Positions 1 through 9,249 of a stretch of DNA of 22,601 nt are shown here, piece by piece; positions within the stretch are counted from its first letter, which is position 1, and each line of letters begins with the position of its first letter. A program made the position numbers and the translations under genes. This stretch comes from Phialocephala subalpina (Eukaryota; Ascomycota; Leotiomycetes; Helotiales; Mollisiaceae): positions 197,900 through 220,500 of the forward strand of contig FJOG01000060.1 of assembly GCA_900073065.1 (NCBI GenBank), in the 5' to 3' direction. A model generated the notes under the pieces. That model ran no database searches. It saw only the letters and a program-made list of their open reading frames with translations, and was not told the DNA's origin.

Positions 1-780
1 CTTTAATTATTTTTATAATTAATAAATTATAATTAAAGTTTTTAATTTTAATTTAATTATTATAAATAATAAATAATATAATTTATAATTTTCGAAAGAA
101 ATTCTATTAATAATAAATTATTTATTTATTTTTAATTAATTATTTTATAATTAAATAAAAATATTAAAATTTAATAATTTCTAATTATAATTTCTAATAT
201 ATTTTTTTTATAAATTTTATTATATATAATTATTTTATTTAAAGTAAATTTTACAAAATAAATTAATAATAATTATAAAAAAAAATTTATTATCGAAAAT
301 AATAATATTACGTAGTTTTCGAATTTATATATATTTAATAATATTATATTTTTGATTTAATCAATAATAGGCGTAGCGGCCGCACGCGGATATATACTAA
401 TAGAATGGTTATACTATTCTAATAAGGCTATAGCTTTGTCTTAATTATCTCGGAACCGATTTCTAACCAGTTTTTGGGGTCCAAGTCCGACTTTTGGCGT
501 TTTAGTCCGTATGCGCGGGTAAGTAGCGTAGCTCGCGAGCCAATGGAGTAGTCCGGGTAATCGGGGTAATCGGGGACTTGGAAAATTTTTTGCCATTGTA
601 ATTCCTTTATATTTACCAATTAAAACCCAAGTATAACCTTATTTTAATTAGTTTCGGATTATTATAAATAAATCGAAATCGTAATCGGATTATAAATATA
701 AAAAACTTGGGTTAATATTTTACTAGAAATGCCTAAAATCAATTAAAATATATCTTTATACCAAACTATAAACGAAAGCA
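1..780. repeat. RIP-mutated A+T-rich island, origin unknown
   Basis: The stretch is almost entirely A and T, with no plausible gene. CA and TG dinucleotides are scarce and TA is abundant, the usual trace of repeat-induced point mutation in ascomycete repeats. A GC patch at 369-388 contains an intact GCGGCCGC, made of CpG-context bases that RIP tends to spare. At 428-619 the minus strand stays open for 63 codons but starts at TTG and has a 9-bp tandem repeat giving a repeated Pro-Asp-Tyr, so I treat it as a remnant rather than a gene. A 9-bp inverted repeat (AACCCAAGT at 624-632, ACTTGGGTT at 705-713) could be the end of a small degraded element. I recognise no protein domain, so the original repeat family is unknown. 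Confidence 0.7.
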
Positions 781-911
781 AATAATGTGGCAAAAGCCTG
801 CGGAATTCTTAATGGTGTGTTCGAAGACTATGAAGATGAGGACGATCATCTTGTTCTTGTTAACACCGATAGTACTAGCTGAGGTACAACGCCCTCTTGA
901 TTTAACGACAA

Positions 912-2592
912 TCACTTCCCGATATTATAAATGTGAGCAATCCTCCTCAACCGGCCACCAACCCACTGCTTCTGTCCCTGTCTTAATTCAATTTTCAATC
1001 CCATCAGCATCTGCAACGGACCCAATAACCAGAATCCTCCCATCGCCGGTGCCATCTGATAATGACCACTGGGAACTTCCCGACCAGGATCATGAGGATA
1101 CTGAACTCTCCTATCTCCCATAGCGCCCGGCTTTGTCTTGTCGCCAAGAGAGAATGGAACACTAACACATATATCGTCCGCTAGCTGTTGAACCTTATTC
1201 TGGCGTGTCATTCGAGAAGACAGGATTTCCAGCATGGGCGACCGTTGAGCGAGCTGTTCATAGATGAGGGTTTGGACTTTGATGCAGGATATCCGTTGTT
1301 TGTTCCAGGACCCGGAGATGGACATGCTAGGGTATATGTGGCAGTGGCTTTGATAGAGTCCTGCAGCTTTCGTCGTCGGAGGGATGGAATCGTCATCGAC
1401 TACGCGGAGTGGGAGCCATGAGAGTGGGAGGGTACCGGACCATTCGAGGAGTCGTCGTTCGATGTCTCTCGCTTTCTCTAGGATATCGTGAGGATCTAGC
1501 TCTGACTTGAGGAAGGGTGGTAGTGCTGCTCGTTGACGTGCGCCAGCTTCGAGATTCGCCAGATCGACATTGATACTGTCTAGTCGCACACTGGGCGGTA
1601 GACTTCCTCCTTGAAGGTGTGCTGCCCACGTTGACACTTCTTCGCTGAGGGGTTGACCTCGTCGGAAGGCATCATCAATCTGAATCCGTTAGCTACATCG
1701 ATGACACCTGTAATGAATCTTACCAACTGTCCTCTAACCTGAAACAACAAGCTCTGAGCTACGTCGTCTGTGAAATTTTCGGCGCCTCGATGCTTGATCA
1801 ACGCCAGAGCTCCATGGAGGTGAGCATTTGGTAGTTGGCTCTTCTGGGCTATGCCAGCCAAGTCCTGTGGTATCATTCTATCAGAAACTTTCTGATCCGT
1901 CGCGTACCTAGTTAAAGATACCTCGTACATCTGCAAGAGCAAGACTGACGTCAAGACATCGTTGTCTGCACAACCCCCGGGTTGACGAATCCGATCTTTC
2001 ATGGCGGAGATAGCCTTCAGGTAAAAGGAACGAGACATTGGATTATCTGGTCTTCGATCGAGCCAGGCGATGAAGAGAAAGCTTGATATCGCCATTGTTG
2101 CCATCTTCAATGCCGAGTCAGGCGGGGCGATCACGTATTGCGGTCCAATGTGTTCCAGGAAACCTCTTCGATCATCGGGTTCGACTGGTGGACTGGCATA
2201 ACTGGAGAAGAAGAAGGCCAGAGCATAGGCCTCAGGATCTTCCTTGAGAGCAGGAGGGATAATGTCGAGAGTCAGGTTCAAATTCACGGGTTTATCAATT
2301 GACTTGCTCGCGGATGGACTTTCTTCTTCGGTTTCCCGTTTCGCTGAAGCACGCTTTCTCCGTTCGACGTTCTTTTGGGCAACTGAGTTCTGATCTCTCC
2401 ATGCCAAGTCAAACATGTCCTTGTATCCGGGACAGTTTTGCTTGGTCTTGACACAGTAGGAGCATTCCGGCGATTTTTCGTCGCACCGTTGACCAGTCAG
2501 CTGGAACTTGAGGGTTAAAGACCACAGTGTACCTTGATCCTTCGTCTGCGACATACCCCACACCCTCTACTTGGACGTCCCGTGTGTACCAT
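912..2592 (-). CDS. Zn2Cys6 fungal transcription factor, first splice acceptor defective
   Basis: This is a nuclear DNA-binding regulator of the Zn(II)2Cys6 class with a fungal-specific regulatory region. My model has four exons on the minus strand: 2533-2592, 1922-2485, 1724-1864 and 912-1679, giving 510 residues, a usual length for the family. Joined this way, the N-terminus gives Cys11, 14, 21, 28, 31 and 38 with perfect CX2CX6CX6CX2CX6C spacing, followed by CPGYKD and an FDLAWRDQN-like stretch typical of one fungal subfamily. Introns 1865-1921 and 1680-1723 have GT..AG ends; the latter contains GCTAAC. The first intron (2486-2532) has a GT donor and a CTGAC branch site but ends in GG instead of AG. 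The only nearby AG leaves a 32-nt intron and adds five residues inside the cluster. Unspliced, a TAA follows within a few codons. The C-terminal part (SHCHIYPS, GSWNKQR) resembles known relatives. Target genes are unknown; the divergent neighbour is a candidate. Confidence 0.85.
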
Positions 2593-3804
2593 GATCCTTC
2601 CGGGAGGGATGCCTAAAGAGTGAGTCCTGACTGGGAGACTGGCTTATCTCGATTCTCTGTCGATTGAGATTCAGCATGTGTGTTTATCTTGCAAAGAGAG
2701 AAGGGGGCTTTTTGAACTCGTGGAACCCAACGACACCTTCTACCTAGCCATGCGGCAGCCTGGGTTCTGGGCTGTGGCTCAGCCGCTCTGCAGCTGATGA
2801 TATTCGTTGATCTATCTTGGTCTCTTGAAACAACTTGAACAATGGCGTCAGAGAGTTTGCGTGTCGTTCTTCTATTTTGCTTCTAAAGCTGCCTCGTGCA
2901 AGCTTATTCGTCCGTCTTGGCCGTAAATCAGATCTAAGCCCTGCGGTACGGATGTACACACGAGTCTCGGATTATTGGCGAGTGCAGTTTTCGAGCCCTT
3001 CGAAAGTGTCTTTTCTGCGAGAAGATTGCTTCGGAGAGCGAGAAACGAGTTGAGGTTGTCAACCTATACCAATGCATGACGCGAAGCCGCTGCGGCGCGG
3101 TCAACTTGATCAGCAAACACGTACGATGATTGGAAGCTGGCAATACTTACGGCCGAGAGGCTTGCCCTAATGCCCCCTAAACACCTAGGCGAGTCTGGAC
3201 CTCGCTAATTCAACCCATCAAAGGAGAACGCCCCTGAGACTGAGCAAAATCCACCCGAATAAGTATAGTCTGCCAAATCTTCTGTACTCCGCCAATCTGA
3301 TCTCCTCCCGCTCATTTAAAGATACATAAAATTGTCGATCTTCTTGACTTCTGGATAAGTTACTCGCACACGCCAAGTTGTCATTGTCGATCGAAAAACT
3401 TTGCAACGTCAGTGAGTTTGGGTTAACTGCTTAGCATGAGGCAGCCGCCGTGCCTGTGAGGTGGAGATGCGGCTCACGGCCGTGTCAATGATGTGGGGCG
3501 CGCTGACTGCTCCTGATTTGGAAACCCGCGTCTTGTCATATCTCGATCATTTCGATGATTTGCATCAATACCAACATCGTGAGGTGACTATGGCAGACAG
3601 CCGCCTGTCAATATAGTCAAGATATATCATTCGATGATCAAGATGGAGAGATCACGAAGTATAAGACAATCTTGCCCCCAGAATTCGGGTGCATCATGCA
3701 CAACAACCTCGAGGTCTTCAGTCCAAAGTCTGCTGATACACGACTCTTCTAGATCGTAGAGCATCTATATAATTGCCTCTGGTCTTCACAACGGCATCAA
3801 GGCA
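2593..3804. promoter_or_regulatory. Divergent promoter region between regulator and DUF2306 gene
   Basis: This 1.2-kb stretch holds no convincing gene; the short open frames overlap in several frames and lack family resemblance. It separates two divergently transcribed genes, so it must hold both promoters. A TATATAA at 3766-3772 lies about 33 bp before the candidate ATG at 3805 of the plus-strand gene. Two similar inverted repeats, ATCAT-TTCG-ATGAT (3546-3559) and ATCAT-TCG-ATGAT (3626-3638), sit 80 bp apart and could be binding sites for a dimeric regulator. Both points are inference from pattern only. Confidence 0.5.
3766..3772 (+). promoter_or_regulatory. Candidate TATA box of the DUF2306 gene
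   Basis: TATATAA stands 33-39 bp upstream of the first candidate ATG (3805) of the DUF2306 gene, in otherwise mixed-composition DNA. The position suits a core promoter element with a short leader. No transcript data are available. Confidence 0.4.
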
Positions 3805-5048
3805 ATGGCTTCATCGCCTCCAGCATCTTCCCTCGAACAGTGAGAGTCAGCCACCTCAGCATCATCAGCCTCAACCAGGTTTCAGACTCACATCTCAACA
3901 TCAAGGCCACTTCACCACAGGATGAACGCAGATCCCATAGAGGCAAATTTGTCACTGCCATGAGAAAGATCTATCACCCTCTCGGTTTCCAAAAAAAGGA
4001 TACAACTTCCCACTCTGTAAGACACCTACCCCACCATACCCCGCATCAGTACTAATCCTCCTCCCAGTCATCATCTTCGGCGGAGCAATGCTGGGGTTCA
4101 TCCTGGCCGGCTTCTCCTATATGAACGTCACTGGCGACGCAGCAGGAAGTTACAAATCCAACACATCCCCGGGAGAATCATACCACTACCACACCAGCCA
4201 CTACCGCATCGGCATCATCCTGCATCTCGCAGGTTGTCTTCCAGCTCGCTTCCTCGCCGTCTGCCAATTCGTCCCAGTAATCCGTCACAAAGCTATTATC
4301 TTCCACCGCATCAATGGCTACATCGCCATTCTCCTCGCCTTGATCGTTAATGCGGGCGCATTAATGATTGTTCGAAGAGCATTCAGCGGTGGTCTCGATG
4401 TCCAGTCCCGCTGTCGGAGTCCTCGCCATCCTTACCACCACTTCCTTGTTCCTGGCATACTACAATATCAAAGTGCTTCAAATTGACCAGCATCGCGCCT
4501 GGATGTTGAGATCTTGGTTCTACTTCGGGACCATAATCACAACACGCCTGTTCATGATTTGTTCCGCAACGATCATCACGAGAATAGGATCCTGTTACCA
4601 GATCCAAACCTGTGGAGAAGTAGCGTTCATCTTCAGCGGTTCTTGTTCACAGCCTCAAACTTTCCCTCCTCCGACGTTGAAGATGTATCCTCAATGCGTC
4701 AACGGGACGGAAAACACGGTTGTGGCTGTTAATGCGAATATGAATGGGATGCCGGAACAGGTTGGTGCGGGTCTGGGATTGAGTTTTGGGATGGGGTTGT
4801 GGTTTGCGATTCTTGTGCATGCGTTGGGGATTGAGTGGTTTCTTTGGTTGTCGCCGGCAGAGGCAACGAGACTCGGAAACGTTAGCTATGGGAGAGGCTC
4901 CAAAAGGCCGAGCAATTCTGGGTTGACTGTTGATCGATTTGGAGATGCGGAGAGGTTTAGGCCTGTGAGGACTGGGGAGTTTGAAGCCGATTTTAGAGAA
5001 GTAATGGACACCAGGAGGAGTGGGATAGATCTCGAGTTGTTCCTGTAA
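3805..5048 (+). pseudogene. DUF2306-family multi-pass membrane protein, frame broken twice
   Basis: The product belongs to the fungal DUF2306 family of predicted multi-pass membrane proteins, whose biochemical role I do not know. Visible family marks are a KIYHPLGF start, FGGAMLGF, a histidine-rich HYRIGIILHLAG helix, QFVPVIRH, FHRINGYIAILL, AYYNIKVLQIDQHRAWMLR, and a late GLTVDRFGDAERF tail. One intron is clear at 4017-4067 (GTAAGA donor, TACTAATC branch, CAG acceptor), giving phase-1 joining into FIIFGG. Two indels break the frame. In A7 at 3991-3997, five or eight A would keep the frame into GYNFPL. In CCC at 4407-4409, two C would give continuous VQSAVGVLAI. Both are homopolymers, so sequencing error is as likely as real decay. 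The start is uncertain: ATG 3805 needs an extra small intron (donor near 3840, acceptor 3931 or 3940). Stop is at 5046-5048. It is divergent from the Zn2Cys6 gene. Confidence 0.75.
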
Positions 5049-6093
5049 ACCGTACAAGGGATGTAGCGTTGTTTAGGGAATTTTAGCTGTACAAATCCAT
5101 CGAGACATGTTTGGTCTTAGTACTTGTGCATAGTGTGAAGCGGAAGAAGACGTGACAATTATGAGGTGCTCGTGCCACGTGGTAATTCGAACTTTAACTT
5201 CCCGAGAGAATGGAAGACACCGGCCCGACACATTGGGATAGACCCAGGGAAGAAGTACCGGGAATCTGTACAAGGCCTCGGAATCCGCCTCAAGTATTAA
5301 TCCGCCTGTTTGACGTCGTTGCTGTCGGACGTATTCGGAAGGTGCTGAACAGAGTTCGAATCGAACTAATACAGGAAAGAGACAACTCGGAACTCATCTT
5401 ATCGTTCCGGAAGGTCATTTTGATTGCCCGTTGGTATTTCCACATCGCGCTTCCGTTTGATGAGAATTGACGACAGATGTCCCGTGTCTTATACTGAACC
5501 GCCTCCTGTGGCGGTGAACACCAGAGATGAAAAGTTTCCTCTCCCATGGTGGCCTTTCTGTTTCTCATCGAAACTGGCAGAAGTTGTCAAAGTTTACACT
5601 TCCAAAGGAGTCATGAAGATAAATATCAGCGCATAAAAATTCTCCACTGGGTTCTCTCCGGCTCGGATCGAGGAGATTGCAGCACGCTGCAACCGAGCCA
5701 GCATTCGCTATTGGGCGATACCCCACGTTCTGGACCCAGTGAGATAATGCAGTGAGCTAATAGGGCAAGATACCGCTAGAACAGCCCAGGCGACGGCGAG
5801 CGTCTCACTTCAAGGAAATCTCGTCCGTATCTCACAAAAGCTTATCGTGAACCTCGTACATAATGCGCCACTATCATTCATGGTAGTGGCAGCGGACCAG
5901 TCACAAAGGGGGATGAAAAGGAAAATGGTACCCTGGGTTGCTTGTACTTTATCGGAAGCGTCCCACGTGTGTTCGCATCTTGCAGTCTTGTCAAACCTTT
6001 GAATTTTTTTCAGATCAATCGATTGTTTTGTGTTGATGTTCCAGCGTTGAAATTCGTTGCTTTGCGAGAAATTGACCTCCCGAAGCCGCCGAG
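5049..6093. other. Intergenic region upstream of the permease
   Basis: I see no gene in this 1.04-kb stretch; its short frames overlap one another on both strands. It should hold the DUF2306 terminator and the permease promoter. Visible patterns are a CACGTG at 5964-5969, CTATCA/TTATCG words of the GATA-factor type near 5840, 5872 and 5949, a 6-bp inverted repeat ACCGCC/GGCGGT at 5498-5515, and a strong hairpin at 5867-5890 listed separately. GATA words would suit nitrogen control of a permease, but they are short and common. Confidence 0.5.
5867..5890. repeat. Perfectly spaced 10-bp stem-loop upstream of the permease
   Basis: The arms GCCACTATCA (5867-5876) and TGGTAGTGGC (5881-5890) pair over ten positions around a TTCA loop, with a single G:U pair if transcribed. 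It lies about 200 bp before the permease ATG, so it could be in the promoter as an operator-like palindrome or in the 5' leader as an RNA hairpin. The sequence does not decide between these. Confidence 0.55.
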
Positions 6094-7890
6094 ATGGGAG
6101 AAGAAGAATTGGGAACTGTCCAGAAGCACGAGAAATCGTTGAATGCTTCTGATGATGTCGCGGTGGGATCGGATACCGAAATCGTCAACGCGTCGGGTCA
6201 TCGAGATCAATTGGATCGGCAGTATGGGATCTTGAGTATCTGTGGCATGGCGCTCACGGTTGATAACGCGTGGGTTGCTATTGGGACCTCGCTGAATGTC
6301 GCGATATGTGAGTTTCGAAACAGACTTGATGATGGAATCGCGACTGACTTGGAAATAGACAATGGCGGACCTCCTGGAGTTCTGTACGAGTTCTTGGTCG
6401 CGTGTCTGTACTACTGCTTCATCGCAGCATCACTAGCTGAGGTATGCTTCCTTCCTATCCTTGTCCCCCCAATCGTCGAACAATGTCTAAAATCCATCTA
6501 GCTGGTCTCCTCAGTCCCCTCCTCAGGAGGAGTCTACCATTGGGCCTCCCTCTCCCCAGGCCCCAAATACGGCCGCGCTCTCGGCTTCTTCACTGGCTGG
6601 CTCAACTTCTTCGGTTGGCTATTCGACCTCGCCTCGATTGTGTATATCATGAGTGAACTGTGCGTGCAAATGTACGGCCTCTACCATCCAGATTACACAA
6701 TCCAACCCTGGCATATATTCGTCGCCCTCCTCCTCATAACCTGGATCTGTATCGCCATCACTATCTTCTTCAACAAATACCTCCCATACTTACAACAATT
6801 TGGTCTGTTTGTGGTGTTGGTGGGAGGTCTGGCGACGATTATTGTGGTGGCGGCAATGCCGAAAAAGCATGCGAGTAATAGTTTTGTTTGGAGTGATTGG
6901 AATAATGAGACAGGATGGGGGAGTGGGTTTGCGTTCCTGGCGGGAGTGTTGAATGGGGCGTTTACGATTGGGACGCCGGATGCAGGTAAGAAATCACGAG
7001 TTGGTATTAAGAACTTGAGAAAGGCGGACTAACAATCTTCCAAAGTGACGCATATGGCGGAAGAGGTCCCGCATCCCAGGAAGGATTTGCCAAAAGCGAT
7101 TGCTGCTCAGATCATTCTTGGTTCGATCTGTAAGTTCTCCTCCCTTCCCTCCTGCGGACTGAATGCTGACAGCTTGACAGGCGCCTTCGTCTTCGCTATC
7201 ACCCTCTTCTACGGTATCACAGACCTCGACGCAGTCCTAAACTCCGCCGGCGCCTTCCCCCTCGCAGAAGTCTACGCCCAAGCCACCGGCTCCACAGGCG
7301 CAACATTCGGCCTCCTCTTCATCGTCTTCCTGTCCCTCGCTCCCTGCCTCATCGGTACCTTCTTGACAGTCGGCCGTACATGGTGGGCATTGGCACGAGA
7401 CAACGCAGTCCCGTTCTCTGGATTCTTTTCTTCTGTTAACGAAGATCTGTCTTGTCCTATCCCGGCGACTATCTTTACTGGTCTCATGACCACTGCGTTC
7501 GGAGCTATCACTTTAGGATCCCATGCAGCGTTCTCTGATCTCGTGGGATCGTTCGTTATCCTCACCACAACATCTTACGCCCTTGCCATCGGAGGTCACT
7601 TATTCTCAGGCCGGAAGAATCTCCCTCAAGGTCCTTTCTGGATGGGCAAAGCTGGATTCGCAATCAACGGCATCGCAGTGATCTCGATCATATTCTTCAA
7701 CATCATCTTCTGCTTCCCGTATGCGCTACCGGCAGAAACGGCGACGATGAATTATAATAGTGTTATACTGGTGGGTGTTACGTTCTTGGCGGCTGTGTGG
7801 TGGTTTGTGCATGGGGCGAAGAATTATCCGGGGCCGAAGTTGGGTGGGTTTGTGGAGACGGAGGAGGGGAGACGGTTGGCGGAGAAGTAG
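6094..7890 (+). CDS. Amino-acid/GABA/choline-type permease (APC superfamily)
   Basis: This is a plasma-membrane (or vacuolar) transporter of the amino acid-polyamine-organocation superfamily, closest by eye to the fungal choline (Hnm1) and GABA (Uga4) permease group. Five exons, 6094-6307, 6359-6441, 6502-6985, 7046-7129 and 7181-7890, join into 524 residues, the normal length for about 12 membrane helices. All four introns are 51-60 nt with GT..AG ends; the third contains GACTAAC. Family marks include TVDNAWVAIGTSLNVAI (residues ~55-71, start of helix 1), the YNGGPPGVLYEF stretch across intron 1, SLAELVSSVPSSGGVYHWA across intron 2, GWLNFFGWLFDLAS, HMAEEVPHPRKDLPKA before helix 7, and FLTVGRTWWALARDNAVPFS. 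The N-terminal ~50 residues are acidic and cytosolic, and the ATG at 6094 is the first in frame with this tail. Substrate cannot be fixed from sequence alone. The frame is fully open after splicing, so the gene looks functional. Confidence 0.9.
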
Positions 7891-9249
7891 AGGGAGAGAT
7901 AGATCTAGAGGTAGAGAGGGAGATGATTTATATGTAGTTAATGAATACATGATTCGAGATAGACTCTGCTTCCAAGCTCTATCGCTGTCAAACACCTCCT
8001 TAGAGTCTTTTGCTATGAACCTTGGAACGAAAATGTGATACACAGTCCTTCCTTTGCACTTGCAATATGCTAGGTTGGAAAACAGACAACAAAAGGAAGG
8101 GAGAGGCTGCAACTGAAGAAGGGGTGCCACGGATCACATGACATTTCAACATGCTCTTTTAGATACCCCTTCCTCTCGCTGAACAATTTGAGTGGAGGCA
8201 CAAAAGACGTCACGGGAAGGCTTGGCAGACATGGACGAAGTGAAAGGGAAGAACGACATCAAATATTACATCTCTTACAATGTAAGGCACTGCAACTGCT
8301 GCGACTTCAATGGTCGCCAATGTTCCATTATTGTGCAATGGTAGAACCTCAACACATAGTCCTACACGCAAGGACAGAACTCTGGTCATATCGTCGGGTC
8401 CCATGCATAAGTATCCAAAGAGCAAAGTTAATACGTCAATACGTCCAATCAGACCAGAAGAGTGATGATTGGATCCATCCGATCCTCGGTTGAGGCACCC
8501 AAACACTTGCATGGAGACTGGACCACATGGAAAGATAAGGCAGACAATAGGGGCAATTCATGGCAGAGGAAGCTCTAGGGCTACTTCTAAGATGCATGGC
8601 CAAAGACTAGATCCTCTGGCTTCAGATCTTGGTACGTTTCATGCTCATCGGAGATCTCCAATTTAATCAATGGCGTTCTTAAGGCAGAGAATGGTTGGAA
8701 TAGCCTTCAATCAGACCAATTCGATTGGTTTTCGGTCGACCAACCGAGACCTTGCATCGAGATCTCAACCGGAGGATTGTTCGAGGATTGCTAGAACGGA
8801 AAATAGGAAAATAGGGGGGAAGGTTTCCCACTATCCCACCAAAGTCGTCCAGCCCGAGTAATCTAGGCTATTTTTGGTTAGCGCTTCAAACCACTGCAGG
8901 TGTTGTAACATCCCTGTCATCTTCTCTTGTCGTTCTCCAGACCAAAACAGTGACAACGCAGTACAGCGATGACCTTGCTGCCCACTTACTTATTACCAGC
9001 AAATATCAGCGCTTTCATAGATGTTCCCGTCACCGTCGCAACCGTCATGAGAATATCCTCAAGATCTGCCAGACAATCTTGACAACGTTACCATTACACA
9101 AAACATTACGCATTCCATCCAAACGTGCCCTGATCCCAGAGGACCGAGCGCGTCTCCCTCGAAAAGAAAACAATTTTCGACACAGCGAACAATCCTCCTA
9201 CCTTCTCCAGAGCACTGCAGGCGAATGCGACGCGCCAAATCCGTGAAAG
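7891..9249. other. Intergenic region between permease and ApsB-like gene
   Basis: This 1.36-kb stretch holds the permease 3' end and the upstream region of the ApsB-like gene. Overlapping frames of about 100 codons on both strands at 8188-8512 show no family resemblance. A 9-bp inverted repeat CCTTCCTTT/AAAGGAAGG (8047-8055, 8092-8100) follows the permease. A double-sided CCAAT palindrome ACCAAT-TCG-ATTGGT (8715-8729) with an adjacent TCGGT/ACCGA pair (8732-8747) lies about 520 bp before the next ATG and may be a promoter element. Confidence 0.5.
8715..8729. promoter_or_regulatory. Palindromic CCAAT-box pair
   Basis: ACCAAT and its reverse complement ATTGGT face each other around TCG, giving a CCAAT word on each strand. 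CCAAT is the site of the Hap/CBC complex in fungi, so this is a candidate promoter element for the ApsB-like gene. The support is the motif alone. Confidence 0.35.

Noticed and set aside
785..1421. Plus-strand open frames at 785-1123 and 1188-1421
   Set aside because: They are antisense to the last exon of the Zn2Cys6 gene, whose minus frame shows clear family sequence.
2501..2532. A 32-nt intron with a normal AG as the first intron of the regulator
   Set aside because: It is shorter than workable fungal introns and would insert five residues between the second and third cysteines.
5210..5568. Overlapping frames in the permease upstream region
   Set aside because: They overlap on both strands with low-complexity composition; nothing supports either strand.
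8188..8512. Opposed ~100-codon frames as a small gene
   Set aside because: They are mutual shadows with no family resemblance, no clear start context and no splice structure.
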